The notes under the pieces: generated by a model
What the model saw: only the letters and a program-made list of their open reading frames with translations
What the model was told of the DNA's origin: nothing
The model's database searches: none
Shown here: positions 1 to 10,797 of the stretch, piece by piece
How positions within the stretch are numbered: position 1 is the first letter of the stretch
Layout: each line of letters starts with the position of its first letter
Made by a program: the position numbers and the translations under genes
From: Heliocidaris tuberculata
Taxonomy: Eukaryota; Echinodermata; Echinoidea; Camarodonta; Echinometridae
Length of the DNA stretch: 64,000 nucleotides
Assembly: GCA_025618425.1 (NCBI GenBank)
Contig: CM046842.1
Span: forward strand, 23,134,248-23,198,247
Direction of reading: 5' to 3'

Positions 1-18
1 GATGAGGGCTCTATATTC

Positions 19-38
19 ATACGCCGTTTTCGGCGTAT
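19..38. other. Short perfect hairpin
   Basis: ATACGCCG, four T, CGGCGTAT: 8-bp stem with a TTTT loop. Repeated at 39299-39318 in copy B. Function unknown; could be an end of a repeat. Confidence 0.5.
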
Positions 39-602
39 ATACCTGCGCTCGGTTTTCCGAAGTTGGGTCTGACTGAATGGTGAACAAAAAGAGCCTTCAA
101 AAACAGCTAATGAAAGCATACCCTGAATGGGGACCTAATCATTCCGAAGAATTATTTTTAAAAAGGAAACGGAAAATGAGGATAAATTACAGAGAACGGG
201 AGGGAGGTATAAAGAGGGAGAGAGCGGGGGAAAGGTGGGTTGAGAGGGAAAATGACAGAATGGTAGAAGGGGAGAAAGTGAAAAAGAATATGTTGCAATC
301 AGACAAACTAAATCGTTACGATTACCGACTGTCACAAATAATCGTTTGCGATAGCATCAAACTTGTAATGCTGAATACAAACTTTTCGGGTGGGGTAAAA
401 ATAGAGTGATGTATGTCTCCCGGTTGAGGCAGTGGAAATATGACTCATAAACAGCGGGTGATAGGAAAAGCATTTGAAGGTCAACAGGTTACTCTAAATC
501 ATGGGCGTTAGTGGTTGTTGGGTCATCGATCGCGTCAGGGGTGGACTACCATTTTAACAAGAGAGGATGGAGAATCGCAATCGAAAATACATCTTTTAAT
601 TT

Positions 603-1146
603 AAAGGGAAAGTCCACTCTGATTACAAGTTGGTTTTAAAAGAAGCAGAAAAAATAAAGAAACAGATCAGAGAAGGTTTGAGCAAAATAGGATAGGAAAT
701 AAGAAAGTTATGAACTTTTGAAAATGTAATCAATCAAACACAAATTGACAACTCCGTGACGTATCTTGCGGGCTCCTCTCCCATTTGCCCTGTACCCCAA
801 AAATTATTGATTTCCTTTTTCTCTAAAGAAAATATTCATTCATACATGCACCTTAGATATAATCATTGCTCATATGTTTTTACACAAAACCTGTATGAAT
901 TAAATCTATTCCTTTATCAAAAACTAAGAAAATGAAAATTTATAAGATTTTCTGTACTGAGCAAATGGGAGATGAGCTCGCAAGATACGTCACGGAGTTG
1001 CCAATTTGTATTTGATCGATTACAACTTTAAAAGTTTATAACTTTCTTATTTCTTTTAAGATTTTGCTCATACTTTCGCTAATCTGTTTCTCTCACTTTT
1101 CTTCTTGTATTCAAATCACCTTAATACCAGGGTGGACTTTCCCTTT
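603..1146. mobile_element. Foldback MITE-like element with AAAGGGAAAGTCCAC ends
   Basis: Starts AAAGGGAAAGTCCAC and ends GTGGACTTTCCCTTT. Long imperfect arms pair inside as well: GACAACTCCGTGACGTATCTTG near 748 pairs with CAAGATACGTCACGGAGTTG near 980. The ends resemble a repeat type I associate with echinoderm genomes. Non-coding; an internal deletion derivative of a DNA transposon is likely. Confidence 0.75.
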
Positions 1147-1837
1147 GAATGGGTGGGATAATCTTATTTCATTTCTGATTCTTCTAGGACTTTTTATGTT
1201 CTGAATCTCTAGTTGTACTGCTTTAATCAAAACTAATTTATTCTGGGTGGATTTTCATTGCGCTCTTTTCTAAAATTGGCGTTAGCATGCAGAGCATTAA
1301 CAGAAAATACAAAAATAAAGCACTTGTTGACCTACCAATTCTTTTCATTACACTCAATGTGCATTAGAAAAGCCGAAAACTTGCATGATTATGGTGCATG
1401 TAAATGAAAAAAGAAAGAGGAAAGAGTTTAAAATCAATACTCAGTGAGAAATATAAACATACACCTCTGACCAATTCAGCTGATAAAGTGAATAATTTTA
1501 GTCAGTAGAGAATAGAATTTTGAATAATTTGGTAACCTATTTGTTAGCGAATTTCACGTGATACTTAATTATTACTTTTTTAGGAGTAGCTTTCAGAATA
1601 CTTTGATTTTTTTTTCCAACAGTTAAGGAATCACAAATACATTATATATTGCATAAATTTTGTTGGTACTTTTATATTGTCAAGATCTTTTTTATTCTTG
1701 TTGTTTTAGAGGGCGGATGCCCTCCAAATAGGAAAGTTAAGTTTAACGAAATGTACTTGAAACAACGATATTAGATACAGATTCATATAACAATATACAG
1801 CTTTAACCAGATTTATTTCCTTTGCTCGCACAGGCTC
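1147..1837. other. No gene recognised
   Basis: AT-rich sequence with stops in all frames and no exon-like segment or clear repeat that I can name. Counterpart at 40427-41117. Confidence 0.5.
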
Positions 1838-2139
1838 ATCTATGTTGCGCAACAGATATGGAACTTGAATTGTTATTGTGTTACCGATTAATTTCTAGGA
1901 AATTACCCATTAAGTTCCCACGATTCAAATTTGGCGAGAGAAAATGAATGAGAATTTTGAAGCGTCACATCTGCTCATACGGGGTCGTTGATGTATAGTG
2001 CAATAGATACAGAAAATACATCATTACTTTGTTGAAGATTAATATTTAGGAAATGACCCAGTAAGATCTCACAACCAAAATTTTGCAAGAGAAATTCAGT
2101 TGGAAATTTTAAAAAGTCACGTGTGATTCGCCCACTCCC
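1838..2139. repeat. Degenerate tandem repeat, two units of 151 bp
   Basis: Unit 1838-1988 and unit 1989-2139 align throughout. Examples: GATTAATTTCTAGGAAAT at 1886 with GATTAATATTTAGGAAAT at 2037, and AAATTTGGCGAGAGAAA with AAATTTTGCAAGAGAAA. Old divergence. A minus-strand reading frame covers it but has no recognisable family. Counterpart at 41118-41419. Confidence 0.75.
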
Positions 2140-2534
2140 GATGGAGAAATTGTTCCCTGAAATTGTATACATTGTTTGCAAATTAGTAGACCCATTGACG
2201 CGCTGTCGCGGGGGTTTGATCAAACAATTTCTTCCGGAACTCGGATGTTTTACTTCCGGGTATTATCTTCCTCATCCTGTCGTGTAATGCAGATCTTTAG
2301 AGAGAGTGACAGACCACTTCCTCATAATGATTAATGGTAGTAATTGATAAAGCGTATGTTGATAAAGTTTCACCAAACTGTGGCAACTGATACATCCGCT
2401 GGCTCCAGCAGATTTCTCCTTGCATTTCCTCATGTTCTTTTCTTTTCTTCTTTTTTAAAGAAACACACACTCACACTCACCTAGGAAATCAAACACCATT
2501 TATTGACATGTACCTTAAAGGAGCGATGTAGATG

Positions 2535-2632
2535 AAATGCCTTCCTCATGGACATAAGTGCGTGCCTGGGATCGTACCCTCTACCTCCTCATCTCCAGTC
2601 AAGTGTTTTAAACCACTCGACTACGACACATC
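2535..2632 (-). mobile_element. tRNA-derived SINE fragment
   Basis: On the minus strand: GTCGTAGTCGAGTGGTTTA (A-box-like), a spacer with CTTGACTGGAGATG, then a degraded B box and GTCCATGAGGAAGGCA. It is the same family as 10546-10671. The B box reads GGTACGATCC here. Confidence 0.7.
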
Positions 2633-3052
2633 TACTGCCTTTCCCAATCACAAAATGTATCTCAAAAGTTAATCTCCAGTTTAGAAAAATTGCATTTATG
2701 CTAATGCTAAGCATACAGTTGTAACAAGCTCGATTAACGAGAAAGAAAAAAAAATTCAGATTTCTGCAATAGTTCGAATACATAGCAATTATGTCTAAAC
2801 TGCTAGATATATTCCTTTCCCTGTAACTTTTGATGGGTTCACTCCACTAAAATTCATAAAAAGGCATAACTATAAAAATCCACTATAAAAATTTGTTGAT
2901 ATTAATGTATCGCAATATTGTCAGTAGTACATATTACATTTTTTCCCGTTTCTTTTTCCCTTGTCTTATCTTGCAGAGTTTTTATGTATGTTCAGTTTAT
3001 GTAAACTATGTATTGCTGCGGCTACCCCAACACATGCCAAGTGCTTCCAGGG

Positions 3053-3174
3053 GAGCGTTTCATCAAGTGTTTTGTCAGTGATTTTTACTGACAACTACTG
3101 AAATCGTTGCATCTCATTGGCTGAAAGCAAATTTGTCAGTAAAAATCACTAACAAAACGCTTGATGAAACGCTC
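3053..3174. mobile_element. Small foldback MITE
   Basis: GAGCGTTTCATCAAGTG at the left and CGCTTGATGAAACGCTC at the right, with TTTGTCAGTGATTTTTACTG pairing inside. Arms of about 42 bp around a 38-bp centre. Member of the foldback class with TTTCATNAA ends also seen at 7673, 21781 and 34656. Confidence 0.8.
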
Positions 3175-3703
3175 TCCAGGGAACCTTGCTTTCTTCCGCC
3201 ATTTTTTCTGTCAATGTAAAGTTGATTTTGTACTTGTGTGATTATGAGAAGGAAATAAATGTAACTGAAATTTGAAATCTGATTTTCCAAAAAAATTATC
3301 TTCCCTTTAGAAATATCATTGAAATTCATAATAAAGAGACGAGCCTTCTCGGAATTTGTTGAGCCATTCATAAAGCCATGACAAGGTTTCAAAGAAATGA
3401 AGCAACTAACACATCATCTTCAGGAGCTATCTCTCAGTCCTTCCTAATTACAAATGCTTCTTTAAAGTCTAGATCCCTGCCTTGAATGCAACTGAGAAAG
3501 TGATACCTATGTGAATGTAGTTTCTATAACACCACCCCCACAAAAATAGTAATAATAATGAAATAAAATAAATAATAATAAAAAAAAAAATACATAGACA
3601 TAAACATAAAAACTGAAATTACATTAAATAAAAGAATACATAAATGTCTAAGAATGAATCAAAGTACAAATACAAAATAAACAAATAAATAATTAGATTA
3701 ATT

Positions 3704-3777
3704 GATATATATATATATACAGGCATTCATATTTCCAGCGGAGACATTTTGTCAACCTTGGCAAAAATTTCAATAGA

Positions 3778-3816
<39 letters not shown>

Positions 3817-3964
3817 GATAAAAGTTCCTTGAACACAACGCTGGTGGTCACTCATAATTGCTTAGTGGAAGGTATAGTGAAGGAAATAATCACTGTGAGA
3901 TGGTCGTAGCTTTTTTTATCCTCCTTTATTCGTATTCAAGCTTTCAATCTGTGATCTTCATCAG

Positions 3965-4009
<45 letters not shown>
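3704..4009. repeat. TA arrays around a fragment of a tRNA-bearing foldback repeat
   Basis: TA arrays at 3704-3719, 3779-3813 and 3969-4009. Between the first two, CCAGCGGAGACATTTTGTCA and the following GGCAAAAATTTCA match, in reverse orientation, the stem and tRNA 3' end of the foldback at 26528-26808. The tRNA body is missing here. Copy B counterpart 42985-43280; its TA arrays differ in length. Confidence 0.65.
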
Positions 4010-4014
<5 letters not shown>

Positions 4015-6982
4015 CTGAGACCTAGCAAGATGTTGATAAATCAAGTTTGTTTTTTTGTTTTTAATTTGTATAAATATTCAGCCTGTTGATAAAACTTCTT
4101 GTGTTGTTCATCAAATTGGCTTAAAACGTTGGGGAATATAAATATCTGAAAGTAAAGTTTAGAGAAGAACTTACAACGTTTATTAATGATGAAATAAGAG
4201 TTAAATTTCATTTAAGAATAGCAGGATTTATACCTATTCGAGAATAAAGTAACTTTGAAATAAAAAAAATATCATACCACTTTCATCGCACCATAATTCT
4301 AATTATCCTTTTAGGTGATATATTTACACGTATTTTCACAAATAATTATCATATATTCTGTTGACTACTCACGAGAATCATTTATGCGACCACGTGACCG
4401 CCTCCCTTCGATCTCAGCTGACGCCATCAGAAATATGGCGGTTATTACCAATGGGTACAGGCAGATATAACTAGCGTAGGCCATGATAATAAATTCCGAT
4501 TAACTTGAAGAAACTGTCGAAAGATACTGCTGCCTTATGACACTGGATTCCAAAGTAGTTCCGGGAATATCAGAGGGGTTTTTCCAGCATTTGCGTTGGA
4601 TAACTTCCAAACTATGTAGTTAGAGATGTTAAAATTCCCGTATTATTCCAATGGAAAGCTGCGTGAAGCAATAGTGTAGTTAAAAGCTCGTTTATGTAAT
4701 AATTTACTGGTTTAACTCCTACACGCTCCAGTAGAACAATCAAAATGCCTTTCACAACGCGATGACAATTTCCTTCCTTTTAGGAGCAGAACATTATTCA
4801 TTCGGAAGTCACACTTTAAAATAAAAGTCTGAAGGCCTTGTCATCAATCTGTCCAATCAAAATGTTATTGCATTCTCTAAGTTGCTAGGGAAATTTTGGT
4901 CATAAACGTTAGCAAACATAAATATGTATTTTTTATTTTCACACTGTCACGCTAGCTTCCTTTAAATCCCAACGACGGGTGAATATCGAGAGCAAATTAC
5001 CCCTGTAATATTATCCTACTCGCTTCAATATGTAAATAATTATGTTCACAATGTTTTACTTTATTTTCATTGTATCAACTCACACCGTTCTCAGTGTTCT
5101 ATGTTGCAATGTTATAGTTTCCAACTCACATGCAAAAGTTTGGCCAGTCCGTTCGCTTTTGGCAATATGGTTCGGCGATAACTCTCTTTACTGCTCCACA
5201 CTATTTGAACTAGATGTTACATTGTTCACATACACCATGTTCACAGCATGACGCTTCGATCGCATTAGGCCATCAACCTAGTCCTGGTCCCACATCAACG
5301 TATTGGTCCCTCTAGTCCACACGCTTCTGAAGAAAGGATGCCTTCATATCATAGGAGCAAAAGGATGCCTATTGCTTCATGGGAACTAAACGATGCACGG
5401 GTTCATGGAAGCACACACGATTTGCACGCACACTATGTAATATGGCTGTGCTGGCGAAAGAATCCGCCCTATTCATACGTGCCAAACAAAACCTATACAC
5501 ACTTTCTGTCGACGTGTCAACTTTACATTCCGCAAAACCACGAGAGATCAGTTCTTTGAACCAAATCGGATCATTTTCTTAGTCGTTAATCGCTTTCATT
5601 ACTATTACTTGAAGATCATATAGTATAAGTCACATCATGTACACTCTACACACTGTATTGTGCAATCTTATTTTTACTATAATTCATATTATAGAAGAAT
5701 TCCATTTGAGTCCATTCCGCAATGACTGCTCAATATGGCAGTGCACAAGCCGATCAAACACCGTGATATCAAAAGCACATCAAGATGATAGCGAAATGTC
5801 GGATGTGTTTAGATGGTAAGATCTATAAATACCAAAGTTGATGGGGTTTTTTTTAAAGAAACTGAGATCAGAATCCAAATTTTTTTTTTTATTAGAATGA
5901 TTAGCGTTTAAAAACCAGGAAGAAAAAATGTTTCATACAGAAAACTCATTTTGGGGATTTATAACGACAATGTACTTTAAGCAGCTACCAATCTTCGAAC
6001 ATAAACCCAGAAAAAAAGTTCGGAAGCTCAGGTTTGATTCTAAATATCGCTCATGTTAATATATTTTGTATCATTTCATTTATAACCATTTGAAAGATTT
6101 TCCTTTGCAATGATTCTCCATTTCTTATGATTATGTGATATGGGATGCACCTTGTAGCTTAATGTTGGTTCGGGGCAAAAATGCGTTGCTATTGTCAGAA
6201 GTCTATTCATAAGCGATTGGTGTTAGGCATTAACCGTCTAAACATGTGTCAGTAATCCTGTCAGACGGGTTTAGATAGCTGCCAGCGGCCGGATGAAGAA
6301 GGGAAGCTCGTTGGTTTGGTTCCGGAAACTAGGAAAAGGATGTCGTTGTATCCTAACCAGTTAGAACCTTACCCATAAACCAATCTATAAACTGCTCGAC
6401 TCTTGCTGTGCCGCTGCCACATAAAAGTGACAAACACAAATGGTATTTTCAATCACACATTGCTCTACCATGAAAGATGTATATGGTAATCCATTTATGT
6501 CAATATTTAGAATATAAATCAAGCATTCTATATCCAAGAATTATCATATGCCTCGATAGAGCTTTTTCGAGAAGATTAGTAAATTTGGATAGGTTCTGTA
6601 GCATTACACAAAAGTAACCGAATCAGGAAAAGAAACGCCAAGGACTAAATCGAAAATAACTAATACTTTACAATATTACTCATTCATTAAATGTAATATA
6701 TTAAGAAATTTAGTATCACTAGAAAGGATAGTTGATTTCTTACAACTTTTGTACACAACCTTTTCTGATATAAGACTTGGTTAAAGAAGTACAGGAGTAT
6801 GAAAGAGTAAGCATTGGTTTTCTTCTGGTAAAATCTTGAAACAATCCAAAGCCTTGGCGCAGAAAAAGTTGATACCCGTTGCACACGATGCGCTATTTTC
6901 ATTTCCTTAAAGACAAAGTTAAGTTTTGGTCATGAGATCGAAGTGTAAAAGAAATCTGCTGGAGCCAACTGTTGATAATATA
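4010..6982. other. No recognised gene; two weak exon or promoter-like spots
   Basis: About 3 kb downstream of TDO with several short open frames that match no family I know. CACGTGAC at 4391 followed by ATGGCGG at 4435 resembles a promoter with an initiator/YY1-type site, but its reading frame stops after 11 codons unless spliced. Segment 5695-5815 is bounded by AG and GTAAGA with one open frame. Neither is strong. Counterpart 43290-46272. Confidence 0.35.
5695..5815 (+). other. Candidate exon of an unknown transcript
   Basis: 121 bp after ATTATAG and before GTAAGATC. Only one forward frame is open (39 full codons, including CSIWQCTSRSNTVISKAHQ). No recognised domain. The same segment at 44971-45091 is unchanged, but the whole block is nearly identical, so that is not evidence of selection. 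Confidence 0.15.
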
Positions 6983-7265
6983 GCATATAAGAATTGGTGT
7001 ATAACTGTCTGTAAGGTTTTGGATCACCAAAATGATAAGAAATAGACTCAATCCTGCTGAGGGTTACATGCACTGCACACAGAAATGTGTATAGGGACTA
7101 CACACATATGTTCTGCCCGAACATTTCAGCTGTTTCTTGTCATATTTTGAATGTGAGGGCATTTGAAGAGAAATCCTTTTCTACCATGATAATCTTCCAA
7201 ACTAACATAAAAAGAATGAGAAAGCTCACCAGTTATGCTTTACCTTTCCCAGAACTCAACCTTCT
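6983..7265 (+). repeat. Dispersed repeat, shared with 29240-29550
   Basis: CACTGCACACAGAAATG, GTTCTGCCCGAACATTTCAG, CATTTGAAGAG and AGAATGAGAAAGCTCAC all recur in order at 29330-29545 with substitutions and small indels. Non-coding. Counterpart at 46273-46555. Confidence 0.75.
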
Positions 7266-7404
7266 CTTTCTTATACATGCTCTAACCAAGCCTGTGAATG
7301 CAGTTAGAACGCCGCGTCTAAGATGACACCAGTCGCTGACGCAGTCTTATACGTCAGTAAAATGATGCCTCATGTGCAAGGTGCATTATAGTTTATACCA
7401 CAGT

Positions 7405-7500
7405 TATACCAACAAGGCCGACGCCAGACCGACACCAATGGCCGAGAATCGGTCGGTTTGAAGTCGGCGTGGGGTCGGTTTGGTGGTGTCACTGTAGTAT
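7405..7500. repeat. GC-rich TIR-like fragment (GCCGAC/GTCGGT ends)
   Basis: AGTTATACCAACAAGGCCGA at the left and GTCGGTTTGGTGGTGTCACT at the right are inverted relatives. The same end types bound 21003-21400 (AAGCCGACATCAAACCGACA to GAGTCGGTTAGGCGGTGTAA). Probably a DNA-element family. Copy B at 46695-46790. Confidence 0.5.
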
Positions 7501-7672
7501 TACTCATTCCTCCTTGTTCAATGGTTGTTAATGGCGACTAAAAGACGAAGCTTGTCAGCTATCGCAGCAACAAATGTGTTAAATTTGTATATGAGTGTGA
7601 AAATTCAATACTTGAAAAAGAACAGTCATGGAATGAAGCATTCATTAATTTTGATTATTCAATTTTCGATCT

Positions 7673-7821
7673 GGGCCCCGTTTCATAAAACTTGTTATCA
7701 ACAACAAGTTACAATAATTGTTATAAGCTGCTGAAATCCTTAAATTTGATTGGCTGAGATCGAATTTGTTATAGAAATGAGACATTTGTTATTGACACCA
7801 AGTTTTATGAAACAGGGCCCT
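7673..7821. mobile_element. Foldback MITE, GGGCCC-TTTCATAAAACTTGTTAT ends
   Basis: Left GTTTCATAAAACTTGTTATC and right AAGTTTTATGAAACAGGGCC are inverted. Length 149 bp. Interior GTTACAATAATTGTTATAAG is itself near-palindromic. Any reading frame across it is incidental. Confidence 0.85.
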
Positions 7822-8289
7822 GCTTGACGTTGCTCTTTCCTTCAATTATTTCCCTCCTTTTCAACGTGGGTAGCCCCTATGATTACTAAAAGGATATTAT
7901 AATTTCTGTAATTTCTTCCTTTTTTTTAAAGGAGATAGTCCACAGTATAATGTTTCTAAAGGTTCAAACTTATTAGAATTACTGGGATTTTTTTTTCAGG
8001 GTTGGAAAACAATTGCATACTTTTCCTGTAATAGCTTTAATATGTAAATACGGGTAATACAAATTCCTTTTCCAAACAATCAGAGGAAGGAAGATTGAGG
8101 GAGGCACTTGCTCCAATCACTTTTCTTAAATGGGGTAGGTTGGGCTAGCATCGGATAAAAGTGGTAGGTGTCTCTGGTATATGCTACATATCAGCATATT
8201 CCAGGGGATACCGAAATCTTAGATCTTCTCTCTTTCACACTTAGTTCTGTCTTGTGCACCTCGCACTCATACTCGTTATATGGTCAACG

Positions 8290-8657
8290 TCAGGCCACAT
8301 CATTCTCTTGAATCTTTAAAATCCATGACAAAACTTTCTCTCTCTCTCTCGTTCTCTCTATCTCTCTCTCTTTGTAACTTAAGTTCTGAGCTTTTAGAAG
8401 TAATTCTATTTTCTTCGTGTGTTTTTCGGCTATGTTAATATTTCAGCTGTATAATGTAGTCAAATTGTTTATGTATTCTGTAGAATAGTAGTCTTCGTTC
8501 TTTTTGTACAGCGCTCTGAATCATTTCTTAACACTTATTATGCCACTGTGCCATTTGGCACAAACTCTTCACATAAATCCCATAGGAGAGTATTTATGTG
8601 GCCAACAAAGATTTAAGCTCTTTATAAATACCATGTATTATTATTATTACTATTATT
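8290..8657 (+). mobile_element. Decayed non-LTR retrotransposon (LINE) 3' end
   Basis: A remnant frame reads HSLESLKSMTK, like the end of LINE reverse-transcriptase ORFs (SLxSFKxxLKT). It is followed downstream by GTACAGCGCTCTGAA, AAGCTCTTTATAAATACC and an ATT-rich tail, the hairpin-plus-repeat tail typical of CR1/L2-like elements. A CT array interrupts it. Copy B about 47585-47965. Confidence 0.5.
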
Positions 8658-8986
8658 TATATATGGATTCACTATCATGACAGCATTAATAAACCCATGG
8701 GAAAAATGTGTGTTCGCTCTTCTCAAGCGTTAACATCGCGTGCTTGCACAGACGATAACAAAGTCATTAAAGGGAACCAATCACACACAAAAAAAAAAGA
8801 AGAAGAAGAAGAATATTTTGGTCTATGTGTTAGGGGTTCTATGTTGCCTTACAATATTCGAAGAATGAGCTTTAAATATTAACTATATCAAGAGATAATG
8901 CAAGTTTAAATACTCCCTAAATAAACATTACAGCGACTTTCCAGTATTAATCGACGAACCCGTACGCGCTAGCACAAAATAAGGCC

Positions 8987-9021
8987 CGCGCGGAACCGAA
9001 CTCGCAGATAGGTTCCGCGCG
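8987..9021. other. GC-rich hairpin
   Basis: Perfect 11-bp stem CGCGCGGAACC / GGTTCCGCGCG around a 13-base loop, in an AT-rich region. Four CpG on each arm region. Counterpart 48296-48330. Confidence 0.6.
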
Positions 9022-9268
9022 AGGGTGTTTGAAGTTTTCATTTATTTTCTTCATACTCCTTAACCGTTTTTTGTTTTTTTGTTTTTGATGTTAACTTTAT
9101 AATTTCTAGCTGTACACAAATAATTTTTTTCATATGATTGGTACACTTTAATTTTATAGAGGAATGTAATTTAGTCCGGAGATGTCAAGAGGGGGATGTA
9201 TTCGAAGAAGATAAAACGAACAAGCCTGGTAGTGCATGTGAATGTACAATCCTCCCACCTCCCGCAAC

Positions 9269-9744
9269 CCCCCCCCCCCCCCCCCCCCTCCGTGAATACT
9301 CGGAACTGTACTGTATCAAAACATTGCATTATCTATAGACGCCCCCTATTTTTTTCTTCTTTTTTTTAAATCACATAGACAATACTAGTGTAATCTTACA
9401 AATTACACCTTTTCTTCTTATAGTTTTTATTAGGGGTGATAAGAGGCAAATTAGAACTCAGATAATTCTTGGCACCCGCTTCCACAGAGCTTAAATAGAC
9501 TACCATGCATTTCATTAATGGTTCCTATATGGTGAAATATCTTCTTATTAAGTTAAATAAAATCACGCACAAATGTGTAAAGACTGAGCGAAAGATTTCC
9601 ATTTTTTATATGCAGTAAGCTTCGAATTCTAGAGCACTAGAACCTAAGCAGTTTGATTTAGACCTTACACATTAGCTCTCATATATTGATGTAATCATTT
9701 TAAGCAATTTCTAGGACCCCCCCCCCCTCCCCCCCCCCCCCCCC
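9269..9744. repeat. Poly-C tracts
   Basis: C runs at about 9269-9289 and 9719-9744 (with one short break). Lengths differ in copy B (48579-48594, 49024-49050). The DNA between is unremarkable AT-rich sequence. Confidence 0.8.
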
Positions 9745-9773
9745 AAGTTAAGTATGTTTTGGTAAGGGGTAAA

Positions 9774-10073
9774 ATTTCAATTTTTGTAGGGATAATGACG
9801 TGGAGCAGTTGTCGACGGAGCACGTGCCGTACAACCCACCTCCAGCCTCTCTCATTTGTTCTAAGCCTCGTTCATACCCCCCCCCCCCCATTTTTCTTTA
9901 TAGCTCTCTTCCTCTCTCTCTCTCTCTCTTCCATCTCTCATTTTCTTTTTCAATCTCTCATACACACATGCACACGCGCACGCGCAAACACACTATATAT
10001 ATATCCCAATTTCCTCTCAAACTCTCTGTGTCTCACTCTCTGCTTCTATTTTCTCTCCCGAATTTTTTTAACT

Positions 10074-10106
<33 letters not shown>

Positions 10107-10797
10107 TTATTAAACTCTGTTTCATCCGTTCTTTATTTCTTTATTTAAATCCTTTCTCTATCTGTCCCCATCATCTCCTGTAGAAATTAGTATTTGACTC
10201 ATCACTCTTTTAAAGGTCGAAGGGCTCTGACTCAATAAAGCACAATGTTAAAAATATTAAAGGTTACTTTCAAGGATTTTTATTTGTTGCTTTAAGGTGC
10301 AGAAAGAAATATAAAATATTAAATATTACAATGAGTATATACCTCTCACTATTTCCCACGACAAAGCTCATTCATTACCGCTATATTTTCAACAAATGTA
10401 TCTATATATAACTAGAACAATAAAAAAAAACATAAGTAACAGACAATGTATTTTCCATCCTTTTCAATTCCTAGGTAAATATAATAATCTGTTTATATAT
10501 TAATTTCTCTTTATGTTTACATATAAGAATCTCTTACATGTAAGTGGTGTCGTAGTCAAGTGGTTTAAACACTTGACTGGAGATGCGAAGGTCGTGGGTT
10601 CGATCCCCAGCACGGCATTTATGTCCTTGAGCAAAGGCATTTTTATCTAAATTGCTCCTCTCCACCCAGATGTTATTTAATTTGGGGGGGGGGGGTATGA
10701 ACGAGGCTTACAACAAATGAGAGAGGCTGGAGGTGGGTTGTACGGCACATGCTCCGTCGACAACTGCTTCACGTCATTATCCCTACACAAATTGAAA
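9774..10797. repeat. Large inverted repeat (114-bp arms) around CT tracts and a SINE
   Basis: Arm 9774-9890 and arm 10684-10797 are reverse complements with few differences: GTCGACGGAGCACGTGCCGT in one, ACGGCACATGCTCCGTCGAC in the other. Each arm ends at the inner side in a C or G run. The 790-bp centre holds CT microsatellites and the SINE at 10546. Copy B arms 49081-49197 and 49985-50098. Confidence 0.85.
10546..10671 (+). mobile_element. tRNA-derived SINE
   Basis: Head GGTGTCGTAGTCAAGTGGTT (A box), B box GGTTCGATCCC at about 10598, then GTCCTTGAGCAAAGGCA and a tail to CCACCCAGATG. The anticodon-position bases would read GGA, Ser-like, but the stems are imperfect, so it is not a functional tRNA. 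Confidence 0.8.

Noticed and set aside
1975..2223. 82-codon minus-strand frame
   Set aside because: Lies across the second unit of a degenerate tandem repeat; no recognised domain.
2893..3081. 62-codon frame ending in HMPSASRGAFHQVFCQ
   Set aside because: Its end is the arm of the foldback MITE at 3053.
7525..7734. 69-codon frame MLMATKRRSLSAIAATNV
   Set aside because: Runs into the foldback MITE at 7673, so the C-terminal part is transposon sequence; no family match.
9759..10183. Two overlapping frames of about 128 codons rich in Ser, Leu and Pro
   Set aside because: Produced by CT and poly-C tracts.
10546..10617. Functional tRNA-Ser gene
   Set aside because: A and B boxes are present but the stems are imperfect and a SINE body follows directly.
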